From: DATGKD01 sp035294855
GTDB lineage: Bacteria > Actinomycetota > Acidimicrobiia > Acidimicrobiales > UBA8190
Direction: 5' to 3'
DNA length: 11,857 bases
Assembly: GCA_035294855.1 (NCBI GenBank)
Contig: DATGKD010000046.1
Coordinates: 1 to 11,857 of the forward strand
A program made the translations under genes and the position numbers. This document shows, one piece after another, positions 1 to 5,244 of the stretch (the first letter of the stretch is position 1; each line of letters begins with the position of its first letter). Below the pieces are notes generated by a model. That model was not told the DNA's origin, did no database searches, and saw nothing but the letters and a program-made list of their open reading frames with translations.

Positions 1-264
1 CGTCACCGGACGCGGTCCCTCCTGGGACGCCGCCAGATGGGCCTCGCACACCAGGACCTGGTTGAGCCTCTCCTTGGTCACCCGGACTGGGCGGTCGTCG
101 GAGAGAGGACCGAGCCGCTCCGCCAGACCGACCTCCAGCCAATCCCGCAGGCCGCCTGCGAGGCCCGGGTCGACCACGGGCCGTTCGCCGTCTCCGCGCA
201 GGCGGTCGAGCACCGAGTCGCCTCGCTGCGAGCGGGCTGGGTCGAGGAGGCGCAGCGGCGGCAC
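1..264 (-). CDS. Unrecognised protein, N-terminal 88 codons (runs off left edge)
   Basis: Seen: a reading frame on the minus strand is open from an upstream TGA at 268-270 to the window edge; its first usable start is a GTG at 264. The peptide begins VPPLRLLDPARSQRGDSV and contains acidic and arginine-rich stretches, then RVTKERLNQVLVCEAHLAAS. Amino-acid use looks like a real protein, whereas the overlapping plus-strand frames are Arg/Ser/Pro-rich shadows. No clear Shine-Dalgarno lies upstream of the GTG. I do not recognise the family. The 'VTKERLNQVLVCEAHLAA' stretch faintly resembles the entry segment of some actinobacterial PD-(D/E)XK-type nuclease proteins, but no catalytic residues are in view, so I give no function. 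It is divergent from the patatin gene cluster to its right. Confidence 0.6.
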   Translation of the reverse strand, partial: MPPLRLLDPARSQRGDSVLDRLRGDGERPVVDPGLAGGLRDWLEVGLAERLGPLSDDRPVRVTKERLNQVLVCEAHLAASQEGPRPVT

Positions 265-476
265 GGGTCACAGGATGCCCGAGGGGTGTGTCACCAACGG
301 GGACCGCGACCTGCAGCGGCACGGCGTGCAGCCGGCGTCTCGAGGCCAGACAGCCCTGCAGACCGGAAGCCCAGCAGACCTGAACGGCCAACAGGCCTGA
401 ACGGCCAACAGGGCAGTGGCGACGAGAATTGTCCGCCCGGCTTGCGGAGGGGCCGGGGCGCCCGAACCCGCCCGGG
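265..476. other. Non-coding stretch before the patatin cluster
   Basis: Between the minus-strand start at 264 and the first plausible rightward start at 493 I find no convincing gene. Open frames here have poor composition. The stretch holds a perfect 17-bp tandem duplication (379-412) and ends at a -10-like box (477-482). Promoters for both flanking transcription units must lie in it, but I cannot place a -35 element. Confidence 0.5.
379..412. repeat. Perfect 17-bp tandem duplication
   Basis: The unit CCTGAACGGCCAACAGG occurs at 379-395 and again at 396-412 with no mismatch and no spacer. Each copy starts with CCTG and ends with CAGG, so each could form a 4-bp stem. It lies in non-coding DNA about 65-100 bp upstream of the -10-like box at 477. 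It may be a slippage duplication or a paired binding site; the sequence does not decide. Confidence 0.8.
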
Positions 477-482
477 TAACCT
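477..482 (+). promoter_or_regulatory. Possible -10 box (TAACCT)
   Basis: TAACCT fits the actinobacterial TANNNT -10 pattern and lies 10 nt before the ATG at 493, the spacing expected for a leaderless or near-leaderless transcript. No good -35 hexamer is visible 16-18 nt upstream. Inference from pattern and spacing only. Confidence 0.3.
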
Positions 483-492
483 GGGCCTCGCC

Positions 493-594
493 ATGGAGTG
501 CATGGGCAACGCCCGATGGCTCGTCGGCGTCCGCACCGGCCAGCCCGGCCCTGCGGACCCCGCCCCGACGGCATGCAAGGTCGCGGCGTCGTGA
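493..594 (+). CDS. Possible 33-codon leader ORF
   Basis: Seen: ATG at 493, 10 nt after the TAACCT box, opens a 33-residue frame that stops with TGA at 592-594. That stop overlaps the GTG start (591-593) of the next ORF as GTGA, the same coupling geometry found again between that ORF and the patatin gene. The peptide starts MECMGNARWLVGVRTG and has no recognisable domain or membrane segment. No Shine-Dalgarno precedes it, so it would depend on leaderless initiation. It may be a translational leader or simply chance; the composition of 33 residues cannot settle it. Confidence 0.3.
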   Translation: MECMGNARWLVGVRTGQPGPADPAPTACKVAAS

Positions 595-824
595 GCACGG
601 CCTTCGACGTCGTGTTCGGGATCTTCGTGGCGATCATCCTGGCCGTTGCGGTCCTGTCGGTGCGGTGGGCGGTCCAACGCGACCGCGTCGCCCGTGCCGC
701 CCAGAACCGCAACAGGTCAGCCACGGGAGGAATCGGCGCCCGCGGGGCTGACGGCCCGGCCCCGAGGCATCGGGGCTGGCGCTCTTCGCCGGCGCCGCGC
801 TGGGGAGCCGGCCCTCCCCCGTGA
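591..824 (+). CDS. Small single-pass membrane protein
   Basis: Seen: GTG at 591 preceded by AAGG at 577-580 (10-nt spacing), giving 77 residues. Residues about 5-23 form one hydrophobic helix (FDVVFGIFVAIILAVAVL), followed by a basic segment (RWAVQRDRVAR), so the positive-inside rule predicts a cytoplasmic C terminus. The remaining tail is Gly/Pro/Arg-rich and low in complexity. The TGA at 822-824 overlaps the patatin GTG at 821 by 4 bp, which suggests translational coupling. An ATG at 573 in the same frame is an alternative start. I know no family for it. By position it may anchor or regulate the phospholipase; that is inference. Confidence 0.55.
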   Translation: MSTAFDVVFGIFVAIILAVAVLSVRWAVQRDRVARAAQNRNRSATGGIGARGADGPAPRHRGWRSSPAPRWGAGPPP

Positions 825-1858
825 CGACGTCGCTCGCTGCTCCCGGCCCGGCCCTCCCGGGCGGGGTGTTCGTCGGACCGAGCGCCGCGCGCCGGTGGAC
901 GGCCCCGGGTCCTTCAGGACGCTGGCTCGCCCGCTACCGCCGCGCCCGGGTCGTGCGGCGCCGGGTCCGGACGGCCTTCGTGTTCGCCGGCGGCGGCTCG
1001 CGGGGCTCGTCGCAGATCGGGATGCTCGAAGCCCTGCTCGAACGCGGCATCACGGCCGACGCCGTGTACGGCGCCTCGGTGGGAGCCATCAACGCCGCCG
1101 GGTTCTGCGGGCAGGCGACGGTGGAAGGGGTCGGCCAGATGGCCGACCGCTGGCGGGCGATCACCCGCGAAGACGTCTTCCCGCAGGGCCGGTTCCCCAC
1201 GCCCTGGCGCTTCCTCCAGCAACGCGAAGCGGTGCACCGCAACGACGGGGTGCGCCGGATCATCGAATCCGGGCTCACCTTCGACCGCCTCGAGGACAGC
1301 CCCATACCGCTCGAGGTCGTGGCGACGTCTTTGACCGACGGCCGCACCCAATGGTTCGACGAGGGCCCCGCCACCGAAAGGATCCTCGCGTCGGCGGCGC
1401 TCCCTGCGCTGCTCCCTCCGGTCGATGTGGATGGCGAGTCGTTCATCGACGGCGGCGTGGTCGACAACGTGCCCATCGGGAGAGCGATAGCTCAGGGAGC
1501 CGAGCGGGTGTTCGTGCTCCTGTGCGGCCCGCTGCACTACACGCCGCACCGCTACCGACGCCCGGTCGAAGCCGTGCTGACCGCCTTCTTCATCGCCGTG
1601 CACGCCAAGTTCGCCCGTGAGCTCGAACGCCTGCCCGAAGGCGTCGAGGTCGTGGTCTTCACCGTGGACACCGAACCGGTGTCGCGCTACGACGACTTCA
1701 GCGCCACCGAGGCGCTGATCGAAGCGGGCCGGACGAACGCCCGCCTGGTCCTCGACTTCTGGGAGGCGGGCGGCGTGGGCGACTCGACGAGCGGGCCCCG
1801 CGCCGTCCCCGAGGTCAGCGTCCCCGAGCTCGCCGCGCCGGAGGACGAAGCCGTCTAA
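821..1858 (+). CDS. Patatin-like phospholipase family protein
   Basis: A serine acyl hydrolase of the patatin/RssA-like family (345 aa), expected to deacylate lipids with a Ser-Asp dyad. Seen: the oxyanion-hole glycine motif GGGSRG at residues 57-62, the nucleophile elbow GASVG with Ser86 at 84-88, and the DGG motif with Asp210 at 210-212 in FIDGGVVDN, so all catalytic elements are intact. The patatin domain spans about residues 49-240; a C-terminal part of about 100 residues follows. The first 48 residues are Pro/Arg-rich and outside the fold, and no signal peptide is visible, so it is probably cytosolic or membrane-peripheral. The GTG start overlaps the upstream TGA as GTGA; its own Shine-Dalgarno (GGGGAG at 802-807) is distant, so coupling is likely. 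Substrate unknown. No cGAS-like or other defence partner is adjacent. Confidence 0.93.
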   Translation: MTTSLAAPGPALPGGVFVGPSAARRWTAPGPSGRWLARYRRARVVRRRVRTAFVFAGGGSRGSSQIGMLEALLERGITADAVYGASVGAINAAGFCGQATVEGVGQMADRWRAITREDVFPQGRFPTPWRFLQQREAVHRNDGVRRIIESGLTFDRLEDSPIPLEVVATSLTDGRTQWFDEGPATERILASAALPALLPPVDVDGESFIDGGVVDNVPIGRAIAQGAERVFVLLCGPLHYTPHRYRRPVEAVLTAFFIAVHAKFARELERLPEGVEVVVFTVDTEPVSRYDDFSATEALIEAGRTNARLVLDFWEAGGVGDSTSGPRAVPEVSVPELAAPEDEAV

Positions 1859-1883
1859 CGAGTCTGGGCCCGCAGGATCGAGG

Positions 1884-2081
1884 TCAGGACGGCGCGGGTC
1901 CCGGACGAGGCGGCGGGACCTTCCAGCCAGCCGGCGACGTGCGACGGGGCTCGTAGAACAGACAGCCCTCGGGGCACGCGAACGGCAGATTGTCGTTGGC
2001 GTCCACCCGGCAGCGTTCGAGCTTCTCCCCGCGCGCCGTGGTCTGCATGACGTAGTGGCGGCAGTCGTCGTTGACGGCCAT
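1884..2081 (-). CDS. Small four-cysteine protein, possible metal binder
   Basis: Seen: 65 residues starting at ATG 2081 (MAVNDDCRHYVMQTTARG). Cysteines sit at 7, 24, 36 and 40, the last two in CPEGC, with His9 next to the first. The C terminus after about residue 48 is Pro/Arg-rich. The core CRHY...RCRVDA...FACPEGCLFYEPR resembles a short conserved actinobacterial protein I have seen without assigned function; four Cys suggest zinc or an Fe-S cluster, which is inference. A TTG at 2111 could add ten residues, but the -10-like CACAAT 6 nt before the ATG favours a leaderless start at 2081. It converges on the patatin gene (25-nt gap) and is divergent from the NUDIX gene. Confidence 0.75.
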   Translation of the reverse strand: MAVNDDCRHYVMQTTARGEKLERCRVDANDNLPFACPEGCLFYEPRRTSPAGWKVPPPRPGPAPS

Positions 2082-2087
2082 AGAACC

Positions 2088-2093
2088 ATTGTG
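2088..2093 (-). promoter_or_regulatory. Possible -10 box (CACAAT) for the Cys protein
   Basis: CACAAT on the minus strand ends 6 nt before the ATG at 2081, which would put transcription start at or next to the start codon. TTGACG on the same strand (2111-2106) is only 12 nt upstream, too close to act as a normal -35. Confidence 0.3.
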
Positions 2094-2168
2094 GCCCAGC
2101 CGGCCCGTCAACCATCTTCATGTCCCGCTGCCGGTGGCCGGGCGGGTCCGACGCCGAGGGGGATCCGA

Positions 2169-2174
2169 TAGCGT
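2169..2174 (+). promoter_or_regulatory. Possible -10 box (TAGCGT) for the NUDIX gene
   Basis: TAGCGT fits TANNNT and ends 8 nt before the GTG at 2183, the spacing typical of actinobacterial leaderless starts. It supports 2183 over the upstream ATG at 2120. No clear -35 element is visible. Confidence 0.35.
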
Positions 2175-2182
2175 CCAGGATC

Positions 2183-2881
2183 GTGGAGGCACCGGTTTCC
2201 GCGCGGCAGTTGCTGCGGTGGAGCGAAAGCCTGGCGGCCATCGCCCGCACCGGGCTCGGCTTCACCGAGAGCCTGTACGAGCGCGAGCGGTTCGAAGAGG
2301 TCCTGCGCGTGGCCGCCGACATCCGCGTGGCGGCGGCCGACGGCGCCACGGGTGTCGAAGACGCGGGCGAGCTCGTCGAGGAGTGGCTGCGGATCGTCGG
2401 CGAGGGCGTGCCCGGCTACGTCACGCCGAAGATCGCGATCGGCGCGGCGGTGGGCAACGACGAGGGCAAGCTCCTGCTCGTGAAGCGGGCCGACTCCGGC
2501 GTGTGGCTGTACCCGACGGGGTGGGCGGACGTCGGGTACTCGGCCGCCGAGGTCGTCGTGAAGGAGGTCCTCGAGGAGACGGGCATCGACGTCGAGGTAC
2601 TCCGGCTCATCGCCGTGCTCGACGGGCTCCGCCTGGGGTTCACCCGGGTGCCCTTGTACTCCCTCGTCTTCCACTGCAAGGCGGTGGGCGGGGCGCTGCG
2701 CGCGCACCCCCTCGAGTGCGCCGATGTGGGCTGGTTCTCGCAGGAGGAGCTGCCGCAACCCCTCGCCGGCGCCGAGCGCTGGGGCCGCCACGTCTTCGCC
2801 GCCCTGAACGGCGAACACGTGGACGTCCTGTTCGACCGGCCCCGCCAGCCCATGTGGCGGGGCGACCACGCGTCGCACTGA
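2183..2881 (+). CDS. NUDIX hydrolase with N-terminal YjhB-type domain
   Basis: A member of the NUDIX group that carries the Nudix_hydro_N domain, like Bacillus YjhB, usually annotated as ADP-ribose or nucleotide pyrophosphatases. Seen, counting from GTG 2183 (232 aa): the N-terminal helical domain (LLRWSESLAAIARTGLGFT...YERERFEEVL, about residues 9-49), then the NUDIX fold from about residue 80. The NUDIX box runs from Gly113 to Ile135 and ends KEVLEETGI. The metal-binding glutamates of the RE-x-x-EE part are present (E128, E131, E132), but Arg is Lys127 and the conserved Glu of GX5E is Tyr119. Start choice: an ATG at 2120 adds 21 residues of poor composition and has no Shine-Dalgarno; GTG 2183 has a -10-like box 8 nt upstream. 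Substrate cannot be told from sequence. Confidence 0.9.
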   Translation: MEAPVSARQLLRWSESLAAIARTGLGFTESLYERERFEEVLRVAADIRVAAADGATGVEDAGELVEEWLRIVGEGVPGYVTPKIAIGAAVGNDEGKLLLVKRADSGVWLYPTGWADVGYSAAEVVVKEVLEETGIDVEVLRLIAVLDGLRLGFTRVPLYSLVFHCKAVGGALRAHPLECADVGWFSQEELPQPLAGAERWGRHVFAALNGEHVDVLFDRPRQPMWRGDHASH

Positions 2882-2936
2882 CGCCGCCGTCGACTCCCGG
2901 ACCGGCGCTCGTGGACGGAAGACCGCCCGGGCGTTG

Positions 2937-2966
2937 CTATCGGTAGTCGATATCGACTATCGATAG
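2937..2966. promoter_or_regulatory. 30-bp palindromic operator, probably for the PadR regulator
   Basis: A 30-bp inverted repeat centred between 2951 and 2952 with a single mismatched pair. Its inner 16 bp (TAGTCGATATCGACTA) are perfect, and the outer arms CTATCG / CGATAG extend it. TATCG occurs three times. It lies directly before the PadR-chrA unit and overlaps the place where its promoter should be. PadR proteins commonly repress their own operon through such dyads, so autoregulation is the natural reading; the binding itself is inference. Confidence 0.65.
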
Positions 2967-3021
2967 GAGTATCCCCCCCGAACCCGACCTCGTCAGCGAC
3001 TTCACCCGGGGTGCGGTCCAG

Positions 3022-3288
3022 GTGCACGTCATGCACCATGCCTGTGAAGGAGCCGTCCACGGCACCGCACTGATCGAGGAGCTCGCCCGTCATGGTCACC
3101 GGCTCAGCCCGGGGACCGTGTACCCGATGCTGCACCGGCTCGAGGCCGCCGGCTTGCTGTCGTCGCGTCCGGTCGTCGTGGACGGCCGTCGACGGCGCGT
3201 GTACCGGGCGACGCCCGCGGGTCGCAAGGCGTTCGCGGCGTGCCGCCGCGCCGTGGACGAATTGGCGCACGAGGTGCTCACCCGATGA
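3022..3288 (+). CDS. PadR-family transcriptional regulator
   Basis: A winged-helix DNA-binding repressor. Seen: the PadR core HGTALIEELARHGHRLSPGT followed by VYPMLHRLEAAGLL (recognition helix), then the wing (VVVDGRRRRVYRATPAGRKAF) and a short C-terminal helix for dimerisation. From GTG 3022 it is 88 residues. Oddity: the coding signal continues upstream. Codons 2971-3021 read IPPEPDLVSDFTRGAVQ, and FTRGAVQVHVMHHA matches helix 1 of the PadR fold, but no ATG, GTG or TTG occurs in frame between the TAG at 2944 and 3022. The best upstream candidate is an ATC at 2971, right behind AGGAG (2965-2969). I give the first canonical start and regard 2971 as possible. The TGA overlaps the chrA ATG by 4 bp. 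Likely regulates chrA through the palindrome at 2937-2966. Confidence 0.87.
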   Translation: MHVMHHACEGAVHGTALIEELARHGHRLSPGTVYPMLHRLEAAGLLSSRPVVVDGRRRRVYRATPAGRKAFAACRRAVDELAHEVLTR

Positions 3289-4466
3289 GCCCTCCTGACT
3301 CCGGACGCGTCGCGCTCGCCACCATCGCCCGGGAGTGGGGACGCATCGGCGTCATCGGCTTCGGGGGGCCGCCGGCGCACATCATCCTTCTCCGCACGCT
3401 CTGCGTCGAAAGAAGAGGATGGCTCGAGTCCCGGGATTTCGAGGACGGCCTTGCGGCGGTCAACCTGCTGCCCGGTCCCGCCTCCACGCAGTTGGCCATC
3501 TTCTGCGCGTGGCGTCTGCGGGGCGCGGCCGGGGCAGTCGTCGGCGGTGTGTGTTTCATCGCACCCGGCCTGGTCGTCATCCTCGGGCTGGCCGCCCTCT
3601 TCCTCACCGCCCACCCACCGCTGTGGATCGAGGGCGCCGCGGCGGGTGCCGGCGCCGCCGTGCCCGCCGTCGCCGTCCACGCCGCCCTGGGGCTCGTCCC
3701 CGCCAGCTGGCGACGCGTTGGCCACCAACGGCCACGTCGCGCGCGCTGGGTCGTCTACGTCGTCGCCGGCGCCATCGCGGCCGCCACCGTCGGGCCGTTC
3801 CTCGTGCTCGTGCTCCTCGCGTGCGGGCTCGTCGAGGTGGCCACGACGACGTCGCCGGGTCCGGGTGCGCGCCGGGGAACCGAGCGGGCCCCGGCGGTCA
3901 TGGGCGTCTTGTTCCCGGCCGTCGCCGTCGGCGGCCTCGGTGCGCTGGCATGGGTGGCGTTCAAGGTCGGTGCCCTGTCGTACGGCGGGGGCTTCGTGAT
4001 CATCCCGCTCATCCAGCACGACGCGGTGACCACGTATCACTGGATGACCGGGACCCAGTTCCTGAACGCCGTGGCGCTCGGACAGGTGACCCCGGGGCCC
4101 GTCGTGCAGACGGTCGCCGTCGTGGGCTACGCCGCGTCGGGCGTCGGCGGTGGACTCCTCGCCGCGCTCATCGCATTCGCGCCGTCGTTCGCGTTCGTCC
4201 TCGCCGGCGGCCCGCACTTCGACCGGCTGCGCCGCAGCGGCCCCGCCCAAGCCTTCCTCACCGGTGCGGGAGCCGCCGCCATCGGCGCCATCGCGGGCTC
4301 GTCCATCCCCCTCGGACGCGAGCTCAGTCACCTGTGGCAGCTCGGCGTGCTCGGTCTCGCCGCGCTGTGGCTCGTCGCGCTGCGCCGACCCGTCGTCGTC
4401 GGGCTCGTCATCGCCGCCTTGCTCGGCGTGGTGGCCGCACTGGCGGGCGCCCCCCTGTCGCGCTGA
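3285..4466 (+). CDS. chrA: ChrA, chromate transporter (CHR family)
   Basis: An integral membrane protein expected to export chromate. Seen: 393 residues with two homologous CHR halves, as in the long two-domain family. The first half has FGGPPAHI at residues 26-33 and NLLPGPASTQLA at about 60-71; the second repeats the theme with LSYGGGFVIIPLIQHDAV and GQVTPGPVVQTVAVVGY. Many hydrophobic helices are separated by a short Arg-rich loop in the middle. The ATG at 3285 overlaps the PadR stop as ATGA, and GAGG lies 10 nt upstream. The PadR-chrA pairing in one operon points to inducible metal-oxyanion resistance. Family members mostly move chromate, a few sulfate-like anions; substrate here is inferred from family. 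The stop codon is 2 nt from the stop of the convergent response-regulator gene. Confidence 0.93.
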   Translation: MSPPDSGRVALATIAREWGRIGVIGFGGPPAHIILLRTLCVERRGWLESRDFEDGLAAVNLLPGPASTQLAIFCAWRLRGAAGAVVGGVCFIAPGLVVILGLAALFLTAHPPLWIEGAAAGAGAAVPAVAVHAALGLVPASWRRVGHQRPRRARWVVYVVAGAIAAATVGPFLVLVLLACGLVEVATTTSPGPGARRGTERAPAVMGVLFPAVAVGGLGALAWVAFKVGALSYGGGFVIIPLIQHDAVTTYHWMTGTQFLNAVALGQVTPGPVVQTVAVVGYAASGVGGGLLAALIAFAPSFAFVLAGGPHFDRLRRSGPAQAFLTGAGAAAIGAIAGSSIPLGRELSHLWQLGVLGLAALWLVALRRPVVVGLVIAALLGVVAALAGAPLSR

Positions 4467-4474
4467 CGTCAGCG
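4461..4474. repeat. 14-bp perfect palindrome containing two convergent stop codons
   Basis: CGCTGACGTCAGCG is self-complementary. Its left TGA (4464-4466) is the chrA stop and its right TCA (4469-4471) is the stop of the response-regulator gene on the other strand. With no loop it cannot act as a normal terminator hairpin. Confidence 0.6.
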
Positions 4475-5197
4475 GTCGGGCTCGCCCCGTCCCTCGGCGT
4501 CGAAGCGGAACCCGACGCCCCGCACCGTCACGAGGTACTGCGGGTTGGCGGGGTCGCGCTCGAGCTTCACGCGCAGGCGCCGGATGTGCGTGTCGAGCGT
4601 GCGCGTGTCCGACAAGTCCCGTCCCGACCACAGGCGGTCGATCAGCTCGTCGCGCGTCCGCACCTGACCGGGCGGCGACAGCAGGAGGGCGAGCAGATCG
4701 AACTCCCGGCGCGACAGGTGGACGTCGGACCCCCTCGTGCTCACGACGCGACGCGCGAAGTCCACGCGCACCGGCCCGGCCACCACCACGTCCGCGCGCG
4801 GGGCGCCCGCCGGCGAGGCCGGCACGGGGATGGGCGGCGGCGACACCCGGCGCAGGACCGCCTGGATGCGGGCGATCAGCTCCCGCAGCTTGTACGGCTT
4901 CGTGACGTAGTCAGCCGCGCCCAACTCGAGGCCGAGGACGATGTCCACCTCGGTGTCCAGCGCCGTCACCATGATCACGGGCACCGGCGCGATGTCGCGC
5001 ATGCGCCGGCAGACTTCGGTCCCCGACATGCCGGGGAGGAGGACGTCGAGGAGCACCAGGTCGGGCGGGTCCTCGGCGAAACGGCGGAGTCCCTCCATGC
5101 CGTCGGCGGCCAACTCGACCTCGTACCCCTCTTTCGACAACCCCGCGTGGAGCGCCTCGCGGTAGGAATCCTCGTCTTCCACGACCAGGATCCGCAC
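4469..5197 (-). CDS. OmpR/PhoB-family response regulator, likely phosphate regulator
   Basis: A two-component response regulator, 242 aa from GTG 5197. Receiver domain about residues 1-118: acidic pocket E7-D8, phosphoacceptor D51 in LLDVLLPGMSG, T78 in MVTALD and K100 in VTKPY, all present. A Pro-rich linker leads to a winged-helix effector domain (about 140-236) with LSRREFDLLALL, the recognition region TRTLDTHIRRLRVKLE and VRGVGFRF. Start choice: GGAGG sits 5 nt before GTG 5197, where family members normally begin (VRILVVEDE). A GTG at 5248 overlapping the pstA TGA as GTGA, or an ATG at 5233, would add up to 17 residues. It is the last gene of the pst operon, so a RegX3/PhoP-like role in phosphate control is likely. 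The sensor kinase is not in the window. Confidence 0.93.
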   Translation of the reverse strand: MRILVVEDEDSYREALHAGLSKEGYEVELAADGMEGLRRFAEDPPDLVLLDVLLPGMSGTEVCRRMRDIAPVPVIMVTALDTEVDIVLGLELGAADYVTKPYKLRELIARIQAVLRRVSPPPIPVPASPAGAPRADVVVAGPVRVDFARRVVSTRGSDVHLSRREFDLLALLLSPPGQVRTRDELIDRLWSGRDLSDTRTLDTHIRRLRVKLERDPANPQYLVTVRGVGFRFDAEGRGEPDR

Positions 5198-5202
5198 CGC
5201 AC

Positions 5203-5207
5203 CCTCC
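5203..5207 (-). promoter_or_regulatory. Ribosome-binding site GGAGG for the response regulator
   Basis: GGAGG on the minus strand is separated by 5 nt from the GTG at 5197. It is the strongest Shine-Dalgarno in the operon and decides the start in favour of 5197 over 5248 and 5233. Confidence 0.6.
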
Positions 5208-5244
5208 GAACCCGGTTCTCTCAGGCGCGCCATGACGGCGTCGA

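Noticed and set aside
265..590. Protein-coding gene in the left intergenic region (plus-strand frames starting at 37 and 62)
   Set aside because: The frames cross the minus-strand gene at 1-264 and have Arg/Pro/Ser-rich shadow composition; only the short 493-594 frame has any supporting context.
821..1858. Patatin gene as a CapV-type effector of an anti-phage (CBASS) system
   Set aside because: No cGAS-like nucleotidyltransferase or other defence gene is adjacent; the only linked ORF is a small membrane protein.
1897..1920. Inverted repeat GGTCCCG ... CGGGACC as a terminator between the patatin and Cys-protein genes
   Set aside because: It lies inside the coding end of the Cys protein, has a 10-nt loop and no T-tract on either side. 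Not enough to call.
914..2089. Long minus-strand open frame opposite the patatin gene
   Set aside because: Composition is that of an antisense shadow; the plus strand has an intact patatin with all catalytic motifs.
2120..2182. ATG 2120 as start of the NUDIX protein
   Set aside because: The extra 21 residues look non-coding, there is no Shine-Dalgarno, and a -10-like box lies inside this stretch. Kept only as an alternative.
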